64,000 nt of DNA from Hygrocybe punicea (lineage: Eukaryota > Basidiomycota > Agaricomycetes > Agaricales > Hygrophoraceae). The first letter of the stretch is position 1. Every line of letters begins with the position of its first letter. The stretch lies in assembly GCA_963556145.1 (NCBI GenBank), contig OY744463.1, forward strand, positions 62,001 through 126,000. Direction: 5' to 3'. Shown here one piece after another: positions 43,678-54,133 of this stretch. The notes under the pieces were generated by a model. That model saw nothing but the letters and a program-made list of their open reading frames with translations. It was not told where the DNA came from and did not search any database. The position numbers and the translations under genes are program-made.

Positions 43678-44264
43678 AAATTTATTTTGGCCTTTTGAGA
43701 CAATTATGTAATAACTCCTCATTTGACTACGTAACGTCTACGTTGGCTCAGTCGTACAAATAAAGGCTGTGACAGCCAAAGCCGGAAAAGGCTGACCCAT
43801 GGCATGTCAAACCCTGGGCGAACGTTGGGAAAGACGAACCCTGGCCCAACCCTGGACGTTGCCGGTTGTGTAGACATGCCAAGCCAATACCAGACAGATA
43901 GAAAATTGGCACTAGAATAACATAACATAAGGGTGAAAATGGTCTGGTCATTCTAGGTAAAGAACAGTAGACATGGCAGCCTGTACAAAGTCAACCAAGG
44001 GGCCAGACATGCTGAGGAATTACCAGATAGATGGAATATTAGCACCAGAATAATGTGATACAGTTGTGAGTGCCCTGGGCCCAAAGCAGAATGTTGTTGA
44101 AGGTTGCCCATATTTGCTTGGAAGATTAATATTGTGCCAGTAAGTGCCAATCATCAGCAGCCTTAGCAATTTTGGTCAGCTTTTCCAGAGTAGCAACAAA
44201 CCCTAGGCAACAGTCCAACTGGTGCAAGTGATCAACAGTATCTATACTATGGGTTTGGCCAAGC
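43678..44264. other. Repeat-rich flank of the second hAT element
   Basis: Continues the CCTGGGCGAACG repeats. No gene recognised. Ends in GGCCAAGC (44257-44264), the left copy of the second hAT element's target duplication. Confidence 0.5.
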
Positions 44265-44504
44265 TAGGGCTGGTCAGGGGTACACCCGCAGTGCTCTGGG
44301 GCTGTACTCGGACCTGTACCCGTCACAGGTATGTACCCGAGGCCAAAAGTACGGGTATGGCACGGGTTTTGCAGGGGTACAGGAAGAAACATGCAAAATA
44401 CCCCATTTCATCAGGAAAATTACAAGCCCTTTTTTTGCACCTTTTGCACCTTGTAAAAGGTGCAAAAGGTGCAAAAGGTCCCAAGAGGTCCACCTTTTCC
44501 AAGA

Positions 44505-44701
44505 GGTAGCACCTTTTCCAAGAAAGTGACCCGGCTTAGAAAAGGTCAAACTCTTGGAAAAAGAGGTCAAAGGAGAAAAAAAAGAAGGGAAAAGGAAGGG
44601 AAAAGAAGAGCTTTTGATTCCTTTTTTTCCTCCTTTTGACCTCTTTTTCCAAGAGTTTGACCTTTTCTAAGCCGGGTCACTTTCTTGGAAAAGGTGCTAC
44701 C
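44505..44701. repeat. Near-perfect hairpin, ~80-base arms
   Basis: The arm starting GGTAGCACCTTTTCCAAG (44505-44584) is the reverse complement of 44624-44701, with two or three mismatches, around a ~40-base purine-rich loop. A smaller inverted pair, TTTTGCACCTTGTAAAAGG (about 44442-44475), lies beside it. Transcripts would fold into long double-stranded RNA. Confidence 0.85.
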
Positions 44702-45759
44702 CCTTGGGACCTTAGTCCCTTTTGCTCCTTGTAAAAGATGGCCTTTTTCGTGCAACAAATTGTCAAGATTCAAAGACATCAATTATTAATAATTAATAGA
44801 TTAAAAATATATTTAATTGATTATATATTTAATTGATTTTATAGTAACTTTACTACAACTATATTTACTAACAACTTGACATATCAAGTAAATCAGTATT
44901 AACGAAATTGAAGTGAATGATACGCCCCATTCGAGTGAATGGATGCACGACTTATATATGTTTTGAGGTCGTGCACGGACCATTTGGCGAAGTTTGGCAA
45001 AATGGAGCACCAAACATCATCATGTTTGCCATTTTCGGTAAGTTTGACTTAGCATTTTCGTGACTGAGGTACTGATCTTTATAGGATGACGCCAACGCAA
45101 CGATGATGATGGCGAGCAAGACCAGGAGTGGTGCAGCCCCGGTACGTGTGGTACTCCCTTACACCCGCATACTTTTTTATTTCCTTTCATTTTATTCATT
45201 TTATTTTATTTTATTCGACACTAACAATTAAAATTGCAGGTCTACGGCAACCACCACCATGACAATGACAATGACAATGACAACGACGATTGCCACCATG
45301 ACGGCCACAACCACGATGTCGACAATCAATGCCATGTCGGACGTGCCGGCAACAGGCCCCATGGCAAACCGGGGCGCGCGCACACGCAAACGAACGGAGT
45401 GGGCGAGTCAATGAGATGGAACGAGCAGCATGGGGTGGTGCATCCACCCCTGCTGCTTCATGGTATGTTTTTCATTAATTTTTTCCGTTGATTTTATTCT
45501 TCTAACTGAAGAACACGCCACCACGCTGCCACCACCGTTACCACCACCGGAACACACACGTCAAAGGCGTGTGTTTCGCCAGGACAGGCCACGGCACCAT
45601 GGCACCCACCACGCGATGAAGTGTGCCGGCACCCCGGACGCAACCGAGGCAGAACGCACACGTTGTCATGATCCAAACAGGATTCGGATCAAAACATAGT
45701 AATATGCTGTCACTAGTCACCATCCCTACAGCACACATCACATTACAAGGACCATTCAT

Positions 45760-45965
45760 ACTGGAATGCCCCCATCTGCATATGGAGTAGAAAGGAATAC
45801 CCTTATCTGCATATAGGACACACAGGAAATCCTTATCTGCGCATAGGACATACATGAAACCCTTGTCTATACAAGGGACATGCAAGGAAACCCTTATCTA
45901 CAGAAGGGACATACAAGAAAACCCTTATCTATGCAGAGGAAATGAAGGAATACCCTTATCTTAAC
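45760..45965. repeat. ~31-bp tandem array
   Basis: Six degenerate units of about 30-33 bases, each with CCCTTATCT(G/A) followed by a GCATAGGACATAC-like stretch and AGGAAACC. They lie inside the second hAT element. Confidence 0.75.
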
Positions 45966-46261
45966 TGATAAGGCCCCCAAAACATCTTATCAAAGGCCAA
46001 AGAAGCACAAGAAGCACAGCCACATCCTTATCTCCAATCATAGAGATAACACATGCCACCCATCATTCCCTGATCAAGAAGCACATCACATTTGATATCA
46101 ATTGATCAAATACAGCCCAGTCCTGATCTTATCTTTTTCTTAACTGATAAGGATACACACATGGCATGGCATCAATTGATCAAGAAGCACAGCCTCAGAA
46201 AGATGATTCTAGAAGCACACCCTGGCACAGCCCTTGCCTTTGATTCACACACCCAAGATTA

Positions 46262-46655
46262 GACCAGCAGCATGACTCACTCCCATCAAATGTGACTCAC
46301 TGGTCTATCCATGACAAATTATGACCCTTATGACATATTCATGACCCCCCATGACTCATTATGACCACCCATGACTAATTTTGACTATTTCTGACTCATT
46401 ATGCCCCCTCCTTTGATTATAATACCTATGTGACTCATTAATTGACTCTGTATGAGTCACAAACCCATGCCTTCCTTTCTTATGATTCCTTATGAGTCAT
46501 AACCCCCCATGCCTTTCATCATTATGACTCCTTATGAGTCATAAACCTATGCCTCTCCTCTATATGACTCCCTATGAGTCATATCCTATGCTCTCCATTT
46601 GTATACCATTCTATGACTCAGTATGACTCCTGCTGTAGAATAGGTATATATAGAG
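46262..46655 (+). promoter_or_regulatory. Cluster of ten TGA(C/G)TCA sites before a TATA box
   Basis: Ten heptamers TGACTCA or TGAGTCA occur between about 46273 and 46620, followed at about 46642-46651 by GGTATATATAGAG. TGASTCA is the binding site of Gcn4/AP-1-type bZIP factors. The layout is that of an inducible promoter, possibly the U3 of a solo LTR (a TGTCATGATCC LTR-like start lies at 45664), but I could not fix a matching LTR end. No gene is seen within 1 kb downstream. Confidence 0.55.
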
Positions 46656-47584
46656 CCCAGTTTCTGCTGGAGATGGCCCAGTCACCTAATCTGACAGGCC
46701 CAGTCACAGGACAGTCCCTCTCCCAGATTCTGATTCACCCCATCTGTATTTGTTTGTATTACCTACTTTGGTAGTAGCTAGTACCCAAATACCAATTGCA
46801 GTTCAAGTCATCATTCATTTGTTTAAGGATATCAATCTCAGATTTATTGATACTCCCTTATTACTTGTTTGATATATATTCTTTGTGTTCTGTCACGTAG
46901 TACAGTCACATTCATTTTCTTTCAAGTTCTATTGGTCATCACCAAAGATATCCCAGTACTTTATTCTGCACTAGTAGCCAATGTGCATTTGAAGCTTCGG
47001 AATAAAGTCCGATATCTTGATTATCAATTCTACTTGCCTATTGTTCAGTTCATTCATTCTGTACATAGTATTTTGTCACACCTCCCTTTTGTTTGACATC
47101 TACTGTTACATCGCCCATCGCCCATCGTCTATCACCCATCGTCCATAATCTATCGCTCATCTCTATTGTACCTCTGCTCATTGTATACTTGCTACTTGTA
47201 TACTTGACTGTTGTACACTCGTTCATCTTACACTGCTCATACTTGCTTGAGTTATTATCCGCTTATACTCTCGCATACCTCTTGTCACTCAAAGTCTTTA
47301 CCTTCAGTAGGGAAGACCTCACTGTTCACTCATCCTCTATAAGTCATACATCTGACTTATATTATTGTCAAGTATTTGTTGTATCCCTCAAAGCTAACCT
47401 TTGATAGGATTCACACCACAACCCAACCACCCAACAGGAATACCCCAGAGTTATTAAAGAGCTAAATCCTTGATCCCAAAGGACAACAAGGTAATTTCCC
47501 GATCAACGACGCACTCCGGAAACCCTTGGTGTGGATTTGTTCAAACACTTCCCACGCAAAACAACGTACAACGCGTGCGTTTCG

Positions 47585-47945
47585 CCACTTCGCGAAGATG
47601 CTGGCCACGTCAACTGACGTGCGCCGATCTCTCACGAGGTCAGATGGAGTCACCGCAGGGCACCCCCCAATCCCACCTCGCGAAGACACCGGCCACGTCA
47701 ACTGACGTGCACGGCTCTCTCGCGAGGTCAGATGGAGTATCCGCAGGGCAGGGCAGGGCACCCCATTCCCACCTCACGAAGATGCCGGCCATGTCAATTG
47801 ACGTGCGCGGCTCTCTCGCGAGGTGGAAGTTGTCCGGTTCAACGCGGACGCATCGGGACACCCAGACGAAGAGGCCCACGTATGGCTGAAGGCCGGTGCA
47901 AGGCCCCAGCACCCAAATTCCACCTCGCAGACAGGCTGGCCACAC
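47585..47945. repeat. Palindromic minisatellite module, copy B
   Basis: Three units (about 47585-47641, 47674-47728, 47771-47825) of the plan CTCGCGAAG, GGCCACGTCAACTGACGTG, CTCTCGCGAGGTC, separated by GGAGT..CCGCAGGGCA spacers. A partial unit follows (CACCTCGCAGACAGG, about 47920). It is the same outer/inner palindrome architecture as copy A at 2.2-2.5 kb, about 45 kb away. Confidence 0.85.
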
Positions 47946-49061
47946 ATGGTCCATATACTGAAGTATGTTGAATTTATTGGGAGGGTATACTACATATTGT
48001 TATCATATTGTTGCACCAGTATTCGAAAAGAATTCAAAATCATAATGATCCAATATTTTGAAACAAAGTACATTACCAGTGTTGATTGACAATTTTACAG
48101 TACTTCTTCAATAACAAGACATTTACTGACATTATTGAAGTTTCAAATGTATACTGTACACAATTTATTTTGAAACTGAAAGTATTCATTCAGAAGTATT
48201 TAAATAACCTGTAAAAAAAGGCTAACAAACCACAAAAGATATGGAAAAGCTTTCAAGAGATTCTTCTTTTCCAAAGACAAAACAACTTTTTCAAGAAATG
48301 GACCTGGCTTAAAAAAGCTCTTTGTCTTGGGACAAGAGGTATCCTTTTTCAAAGTAATTCACTTTTGAAAAAGATGGGAAAAGTAGAAAAAAAGAAGAAA
48401 AAGCATCAAAGGTCAAAAGTGATCCAAGGTCATAAGGTCAAAAGTGGTAAGACAAGTAAAGTGATTAATTGTAAAGGACCAACAAGTAAGCAAAGTGCTA
48501 AAGGAGTCAAAGTAATCCAAGTTTGAAAAGGTGGGAAAAAGTTGAAAAGGATGAAAAGGTGTGCAAGGGATATTATGTAGTAAATATTTCCAAGTGACTC
48601 AAAGTGCCATAAGGTAGCAGAAGTTGTTAAAAAAGATGAAAAAAACCTCAGAAAAAAGTTCAAGAGGTTTCAAAAAAGGTCAAGAGCCTCCAAGGTGCAA
48701 AAAAAGGGCTTGTAAATTTCCTGATGTTTTACCTGTTTTTGGTGGTTTCTTTCATTATTGTGGACGGGATACTGATCGGATCCCTTTAGTGTAAAGGAAC
48801 ACAATGTTCGGAATACTGTGAGGAGTGTTCAGAGCATTTTTTTATATTTTTACAAGCAATGATTCTCATTATATACCTCAAAAATAGCGAAAAATACCCC
48901 AAAAATTGAGTTTTTGATGGTTTTTCTCCAAAACAAAATACAGCCCATACCCGCGTGGGTACTGCGGGTATTCTGAGGCCGGACTCATACCCTTAACCCG
49001 TGGTACCTGTACTCTTAACCCCTGGGGGTATTGCATACCCTTGACCTGCCCTAGGCCAAGC

Positions 49062-49298
49062 TATGCCAGTGTTGTAAAATTTACCAGATCTGTACCTGTG
49101 GCAGTGGTTGGCCACCATATTTCACCATAACACGCTACTGAGATAGGTGCTGAGAAGGTATGCAAGAGGGCTCTTAATAGGCTTGGCCATCTTGAAATTC
49201 AACGAAGAGAGATCACATTGCAAACTACTACGTTGAAGTATCTCCGGTGTTGATAGATGTTCCTAAGACAGTTGCCCTTCAGCTTCCTTCCTCAAAGC
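49062..49298. other. Spacer between the second hAT element and the DUF6698 gene
   Basis: Short region with no gene. It is the 3' flank of the DUF6698 gene. Confidence 0.5.
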
Positions 49299-50677
49299 TC
49301 ACTTCTCCTTCATTATTGCACAAGCTCCATCCTTTGTAGGAGTATGTTGTGCAGATGAGTAGCCAGGAAATATTTGCCTGCAGGCCAAACCAGCCATTAG
49401 TTCATCGCCACCTTCATGATGTAAACAATGAATACCGATTCCACCACTTCAAGAGTTCTCCAACTTCCTCTTGCTCATCTACATCATCAAAGTACTCCAA
49501 GATGCTATTGTAAAAGCGTTCAGAGTCGGTGACAGTGTCTGTTCTGGAGAAAACAGCAGAAGAACTAAGAGCAAAGCGGACCTTTCAAATGGAATTTTCA
49601 GTTGTGGATGGATAGAAAAGATTTCAGCGAATACCTGAGTGGCTATATATGCAACTGAAGCCGGAGTGACTTGAGTCATGCCGTGAATTTGAGCATTCCC
49701 TGATTGTGTGGCTTTGCTGATGTAAAAACATGCTTGTAGGCCTGAGCAGTGAGAATCACTCCGAGAACGAACTAGAGATGAAGACTTTGAGTGAACTCAC
49801 GGAGACGAGGATAGTGCTTCTGAAAAGGCCTTTCCATGGGTCTTCGGGATCAAAATTCTCACCAGCATAGAGAAACACTGGCCATTGGTCCCCCAGAATC
49901 ACCAACTCACCGCTGCAAAGTTTCCCCTTGATTCTAGCATATGCTGTAAGCTAGCCAGCTTTCTGCAAAAGAATACAGCATTTCCTTACTCAGTGTCAGA
50001 CCAGTCCATGCCTGCAGGACAAAGCAAGGCACCTGTATGCTCGTGATGAAACCCGCGGTCCAACTTTACGTTGTGTGCAAGAGGGGGGGTTAAGGCCTGG
50101 CCAGGTACAATCCAGTCAAGGATGGGGGCTTTGAGACTCTTGGTGTTGTCAGACCTTGTGCTGGACATGCCTTTTTGAAGCTTCAACAAAGTGATAAGCA
50201 GAGGGTATCAACACAAGAAAGCAAGAAATGGCATACCATTTCTGCAATAGACACGACGTCTTCATCGGAGCCCTCCATGAGACACACCTCGAGATTCGGG
50301 ATCATCTGGAGAAGTATCATGAACACATGATGATCTCGCCTTTGCCTGTAGCGTTAAAGTAAACAACAGGAAATGGTGGACAAAAGAGGCATATTACTCC
50401 AAGGTAAACATCTCATCTGGCTCATCAGCCAGTTCACCCAAACGAAGGAGGCCATTTGTTAGTATCATATGCATGTTGCATAAGGCATGTATGGTTCAGC
50501 CAAAGTGGCGACTGTGAGAGACGAGGGGGTTTGAGTGACAGCTAGTAGGGATAAAGTTGTGAGGCTATCATGCCATGAGGGAGGAGGGACACACACTTTC
50601 TTTCTAGGTCCAAGCTGAAGCCCATCTTCATGAAGACGGTGACCAGTCATGGGTGGAGGAGAGTTCTCATCCAGCAT
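49299..50677 (-). CDS. DUF6698-domain protein
   Basis: Minus-strand exons in order: NGLLRLGELADEPDEMFTL (about 50460-50400); RRDHHVFMILLQMIPNLE then MEGSDEDVVSIAEM (about 50340-50237); LQKGMSSTRSDNTKSLKAP, ILDWI, GFHHEHTGALLCPAGMDW (50180-49990); a GDQWP-type region; MTQVTPASVAYIATQ (49679-49635); intron about 49634-49582; VRFALSSSAVFSRTDTV then DSERFYNSILEYFDD and GELLKWWNR; intron; QIFPGYSSAQHTPTK, ending TGA at 49301-49299. This matches the agaricomycete DUF6698 family as I know it. It is a protein of unknown function, often multicopy. The start is uncertain; 50677 is the first ATG of the open frame upstream. No stop was seen inside the spliced blocks. Confidence 0.75.
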
Positions 50678-51116
50678 AACTGTGGGGTGAGGAACAGCCA
50701 GCCTAGTCTCTCAAGTCCCCCAAGTATTAAGCAAATGTTAACATCACACTTCGCAAGGTGTGACACCATGCGATTGATGCGTCACATAGCATTGGCATTT
50801 AAGCTACCAGTTTGGGTCTCAAGTCACGACTGCCATGACATGCCAGACGCAGAATACCTAAAAAAGAGTCAGAAATGAGAAATACGAAGGACAAGTCCCT
50901 ACCTCCTTTGCAAACTGCCATGTCTCTCAACCATGCCCTCTGCATGAAGCATTTCGCTGACAGAGTTCAAGCCTCTGAGAATAACATGTTGCAATACAAT
51001 CATGACCAAGGCAAGCTTGTGCCTTGGGGATGGTGCATTCATGTCGCATTGGTTTGCCTAAGTGAGCAACATGCTCACCCTGCCCCACTTGAAGGCCAAC
51101 GACAACAGGTGGTCGA
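50678..51116. other. Region with no recognised gene
   Basis: Possible 5' flank of the DUF6698 gene. A plus-strand frame (50875-51255) overlaps it but shows no recognisable domain. Confidence 0.4.
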
Positions 51117-51300
51117 ATGGAACCACATGATTTCCAGACATGGCATGTGTCTCACGGTCCTTGCTGTCTTTGTCCAATGGCAGATGATGCTGAGCCTGAC
51201 TTCAAGGAGGCAGCAATCTATCCAGCTTCTACTGGCTTGGCAGGGATGTCGCTAGTTGTGCTCGGGACCTCTGCAGTTATTTTGGTGAGCATTCAGCCAC
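51117..51300 (+). pseudogene. Cys-rich module remnant, copy 1
   Basis: Reads HVSHGPCCLCPMAD then EAAIYPASTGLAGM. It shares the pattern H...H-GP-C-x-C-P...AIY-x-AS-x-G-x-x-x-G with a second fragment at about 53820-53960. The Cys-rich piece resembles small zinc-binding modules in agaricomycete multicopy proteins. I cannot name it. The frame ends soon after, so this is probably a fragment. Confidence 0.35.
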
Positions 51301-52331
51301 TCACTGGAGTTACAGGACGTTGCTTACAATATGGAGGAAAAGTCCTTCTGCCTTTGCAATAAAGCACATGTCAAGAATTACCCTCTTTAAGGTGAGGAAT
51401 TCACTCACTGTACTCCATAGGTACAATGCAACAAAGTTACCAGCCTTTGGCGAGAAAGTTCCACCTTAGATTCTTCACATTTCAGAGAAAGCGGCTGGTT
51501 TCGCCCTGACAACCAAAGATCTTTCCAAAAAAAGGACGTATACCACGCTTGGTAAGTTTGGAAACATCACCGCTGGCATTGGCTAACCTGTCATCACAAG
51601 GCAGATGTTGACACACATGTTGTGCCCCCTTGCGCGAATAGCCGCCAAGGTGTGTCTGAGTTGCTGAAAATGTTGGATGCGCCCATGTGACCAGGTGTGA
51701 CAGAAGCCGAGTTTAGAAGACTTTTTATAAAATGATCATGCCAATTGATCTTTATGCGCTGTGCCTACAGATGTCATATTTGTCAGTTAATCAAGTAGAA
51801 CTAGGAAACGATAAATTCAGGCGCTGAAATGATCTTTCACCTGAGTCGACTACTTGATTCTTGAGTTTCGTGTGATGCAGAGAGGTGGGTCATTCTGTCA
51901 AGCCCATCACCCCAAGGGCTTTGGAAGAGGGGCCATTTTGCTGTGGCATCCTCTTCCTCCAGTTCTTTGGCATCTCATGAGGCAGCCTCTAGAAGGTGGC
52001 CGAAATCGACAGAATCTGGGTAGGGGAGGGGGAAATGCCGTAGGGAGAAAATGGCGCACCCAAGCGAGTCTGTCAGTAACATCAGCTGGAGTTCCCCAAA
52101 GGTTGGTGGCTCACCAGTCGAGCTCGGGAAAACCAAAGCATTTAGAGGTGAAGGCCATGAGCTCAGGAATGGGGTCTCAACCAAGAATCTGCTCGCATCT
52201 CCACGGGCAGAAAAAGAAAGGAGAATGATGCCTAGTATTTTGGGAAAACCTCAAACTAGCAAGTGCCGCAGCGTGCAGCTGGCATGTATACTCCTTTCAA
52301 AGTACACCAAGGACTTCCATGCATGACTAGA
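51301..52331. other. Region with no recognised gene
   Basis: An open frame at 51854-52228 is Gly/Arg-rich and has no recognisable domain. No repeat structure until the inverted repeat at 52332. Confidence 0.4.
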
Positions 52332-52621
52332 GAAACTGGGTGAGAAAACGAGTTGTAGTGGGCCTGAGACGTGCAGCAAGAGATCAGTGGCACTAACAGC
52401 GAAGAAAGCGGGTGACAGCATGTCTGAGAGCCCAAAACACGCCCTGTTGTGGGTGAGAAAGCAAGTCCTAGCGAGTCCTAGCAGGCCTGAGATGAGCAGC
52501 AAAGGATTGGCGGGGCGCCAACAGAAGAAGGCTGGTGTCTGGGAGCCCAAAACACACTCAGGTGAGGAGACACCAGAGGAGGCTGTATGTCTGGTCGCCC
52601 ACCCAAACAAAGACAAATAAG
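52332..52621 (+). repeat. Long inverted repeat, left arm
   Basis: About 290 bases whose reverse complement occurs at about 56349-56640. Landmarks shared in inverted order: GGCCTGAGACGTGCAGC, GGCACTAACAGCGAAGAA, GAGCCCAAAACACGCCCTG and CCAAACAAAGACAAATAAG. Each arm holds two diverged ~115-base subunits. Confidence 0.8.
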
Positions 52622-53722
52622 GCCGGCAGAGACATGGCTAAGCTCCTCATTTCTTCGTCTTTTGGATAGCCTAGAAGCCCACCATTCACCCCTGTTGAAC
52701 CACTCGAACTGCTTCCCTTACATCCTCACTCACTCAAAGTTCACCAGCGTCTTATGGGCTCCCAGAGATGCTGAGTTGGCTCCATTTCCTTTGGCCATTC
52801 CGAGTCACCCCCATCAACTCCCCCGAAACTGGTCTTGCCTCCTTGCTCACTCACTTCACTAGCATGTTATGGGCTCTCAGGGTCACTGGGTTGGCCCTCA
52901 TTCCCTTGTCTTTTGGGTTGCCAGGAGGTTCTGACTTTGAGCCTTGCTGTCAAACAGCCATCAGATGATCTTGATCGGTATGTCTACCTTTGTGGAGTTG
53001 TTGAGTCATTCTCACCTGGATTGTGGTGTCTGGTCTAGAACTTGTCCCTGTAGCTGGTCCCGGTGCAGTTACTTGGTGGAGTGGCAGCCGAGGTAGCATG
53101 ATCCTTGTAAAAAATCACCTTTTTTTGATGGCTGACTTACTGCTGTATAGTCATGCAAAGTCTACCATGTTTTGATTGCGAAATTACACCATAACCAATA
53201 GGGCATGATGACCTGAATGCTGGTCATCACTCCCACGACTAAATACCTTCATTCTGCGCACAGTCTAGTGCTGCACAGCTGGAAATAAATCATACAAAGG
53301 CCCTCCCGCTTATGATAAGCCCTGCTACCAATGGCATCCAGGTTGGCTCAGGTCCATTCAGGAATATTGCAGCTCGATCTGGCGTGAAGTGTGGCTGCTC
53401 AGGCTTGGCAAAGGGAGAGCTCTTCAGCAGTCCTAGTACTGGTGGGCCTTGTGATAAAGTGACAATCTCTGATGGAAAAGTGACCTCATGACACCATCAT
53501 AGTTACGCATGTGAAGATCTGAGCACCATGACTGGGCGTGATGTGGAAATGGCATATATAAGCTGAGGCAAAAAGTTGAAGGGATCATCCACATTTCACT
53601 TACACATTGCCTACCATCCAGTCCTGCATTGCCCGAATGCAGATGTTCACCACCAAGGCAATGGGAAATTGTTTCATGGTTCTTCAGTATAACTGAGCCA
53701 TCAACAAGCTTTCTATCTGGAA
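52622..53722. other. Interior of the inverted-repeat pair, no recognised gene
   Basis: Contains further degenerate copies of the arm motif TTATGGGCTC(C/T)CAG (about 52750 and 52867). Open frames here are short and unassigned. Confidence 0.4.
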
Positions 53723-54133
53723 ATGGTGAAAACCCTGTTTCATACTTTGCATGAAGGGCTAACTCCCAAATCAATTGTTGAAAGGCCATCAATGCTGGAT
53801 GGGCATATCCACCCCTCTGCCCTTCGTGAACACCACAAGACTCACTGCATTCAAGGACCCAACTGTTTTTGTCCTTTGTTAGAACCAGGGCTGCCTGACG
53901 TAGTCGAGTCTGCCATCTACGTAGCTAGCAGTGGACCATGGACTGGGCTTTATGTTGCAGCATGTGTGCAGGATTGTTGTGCCTATCTCAGTGAGTACAT
54001 CCTACTACAGTTGCACAGATGGCCTGACCCAAACTGTGATTGCAGTGGTGTTGGAAGGGCTTTACCCTGTACTGGGCCTCCCGATCCAATGCTATTTGAT
54101 CAGAGGTATGTCGACTGGGTATGGACAGCTTAG
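53723..54133 (+). pseudogene. Cys-rich module remnant, copy 2
   Basis: Reads HHKTHCIQGPNCFCPLL, PDVVESAIYVASSGPWTG and LYVAACVQDCCAYL. The GPWTG...VAxCxxDxCxYL block is typical of an agaricomycete multicopy Cys-rich module that I remember but cannot name. A candidate intron (GTGAGTACAT...ATTGCAG, about 53991-54044) follows CCAYL. It is related to copy 1 by the shared H..H-GP-C-x-C-P pattern. Confidence 0.4.

Larger units (their letters stand above)
44265..49053. mobile_element. Non-autonomous hAT-type element with nested repeats, 4,789 bp
   Basis: Flanked by the exact 8-bp duplication GGCCAAGC (44257-44264; 49054-49061). Ends are imperfect inverted repeats: left TAGGGCTGGTCAGGGGTAC, right (inward) TAGGGCAGGTCAAGGGTAT. 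A second inverted block lies further in: ATCAGGAAAATTACAAGCCC (about 44399) against its complement near 48695-48730. Both ends are rich in GTACCCG/CGGGTA words. No transposase is present. The interior holds a hairpin, GACAATGACAAT and TTTTA microsatellites (45180-45300), a ~31-bp tandem array, an LTR-like promoter region and a copy of the palindromic minisatellite, so it has been enlarged by later insertions. Confidence 0.8.
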
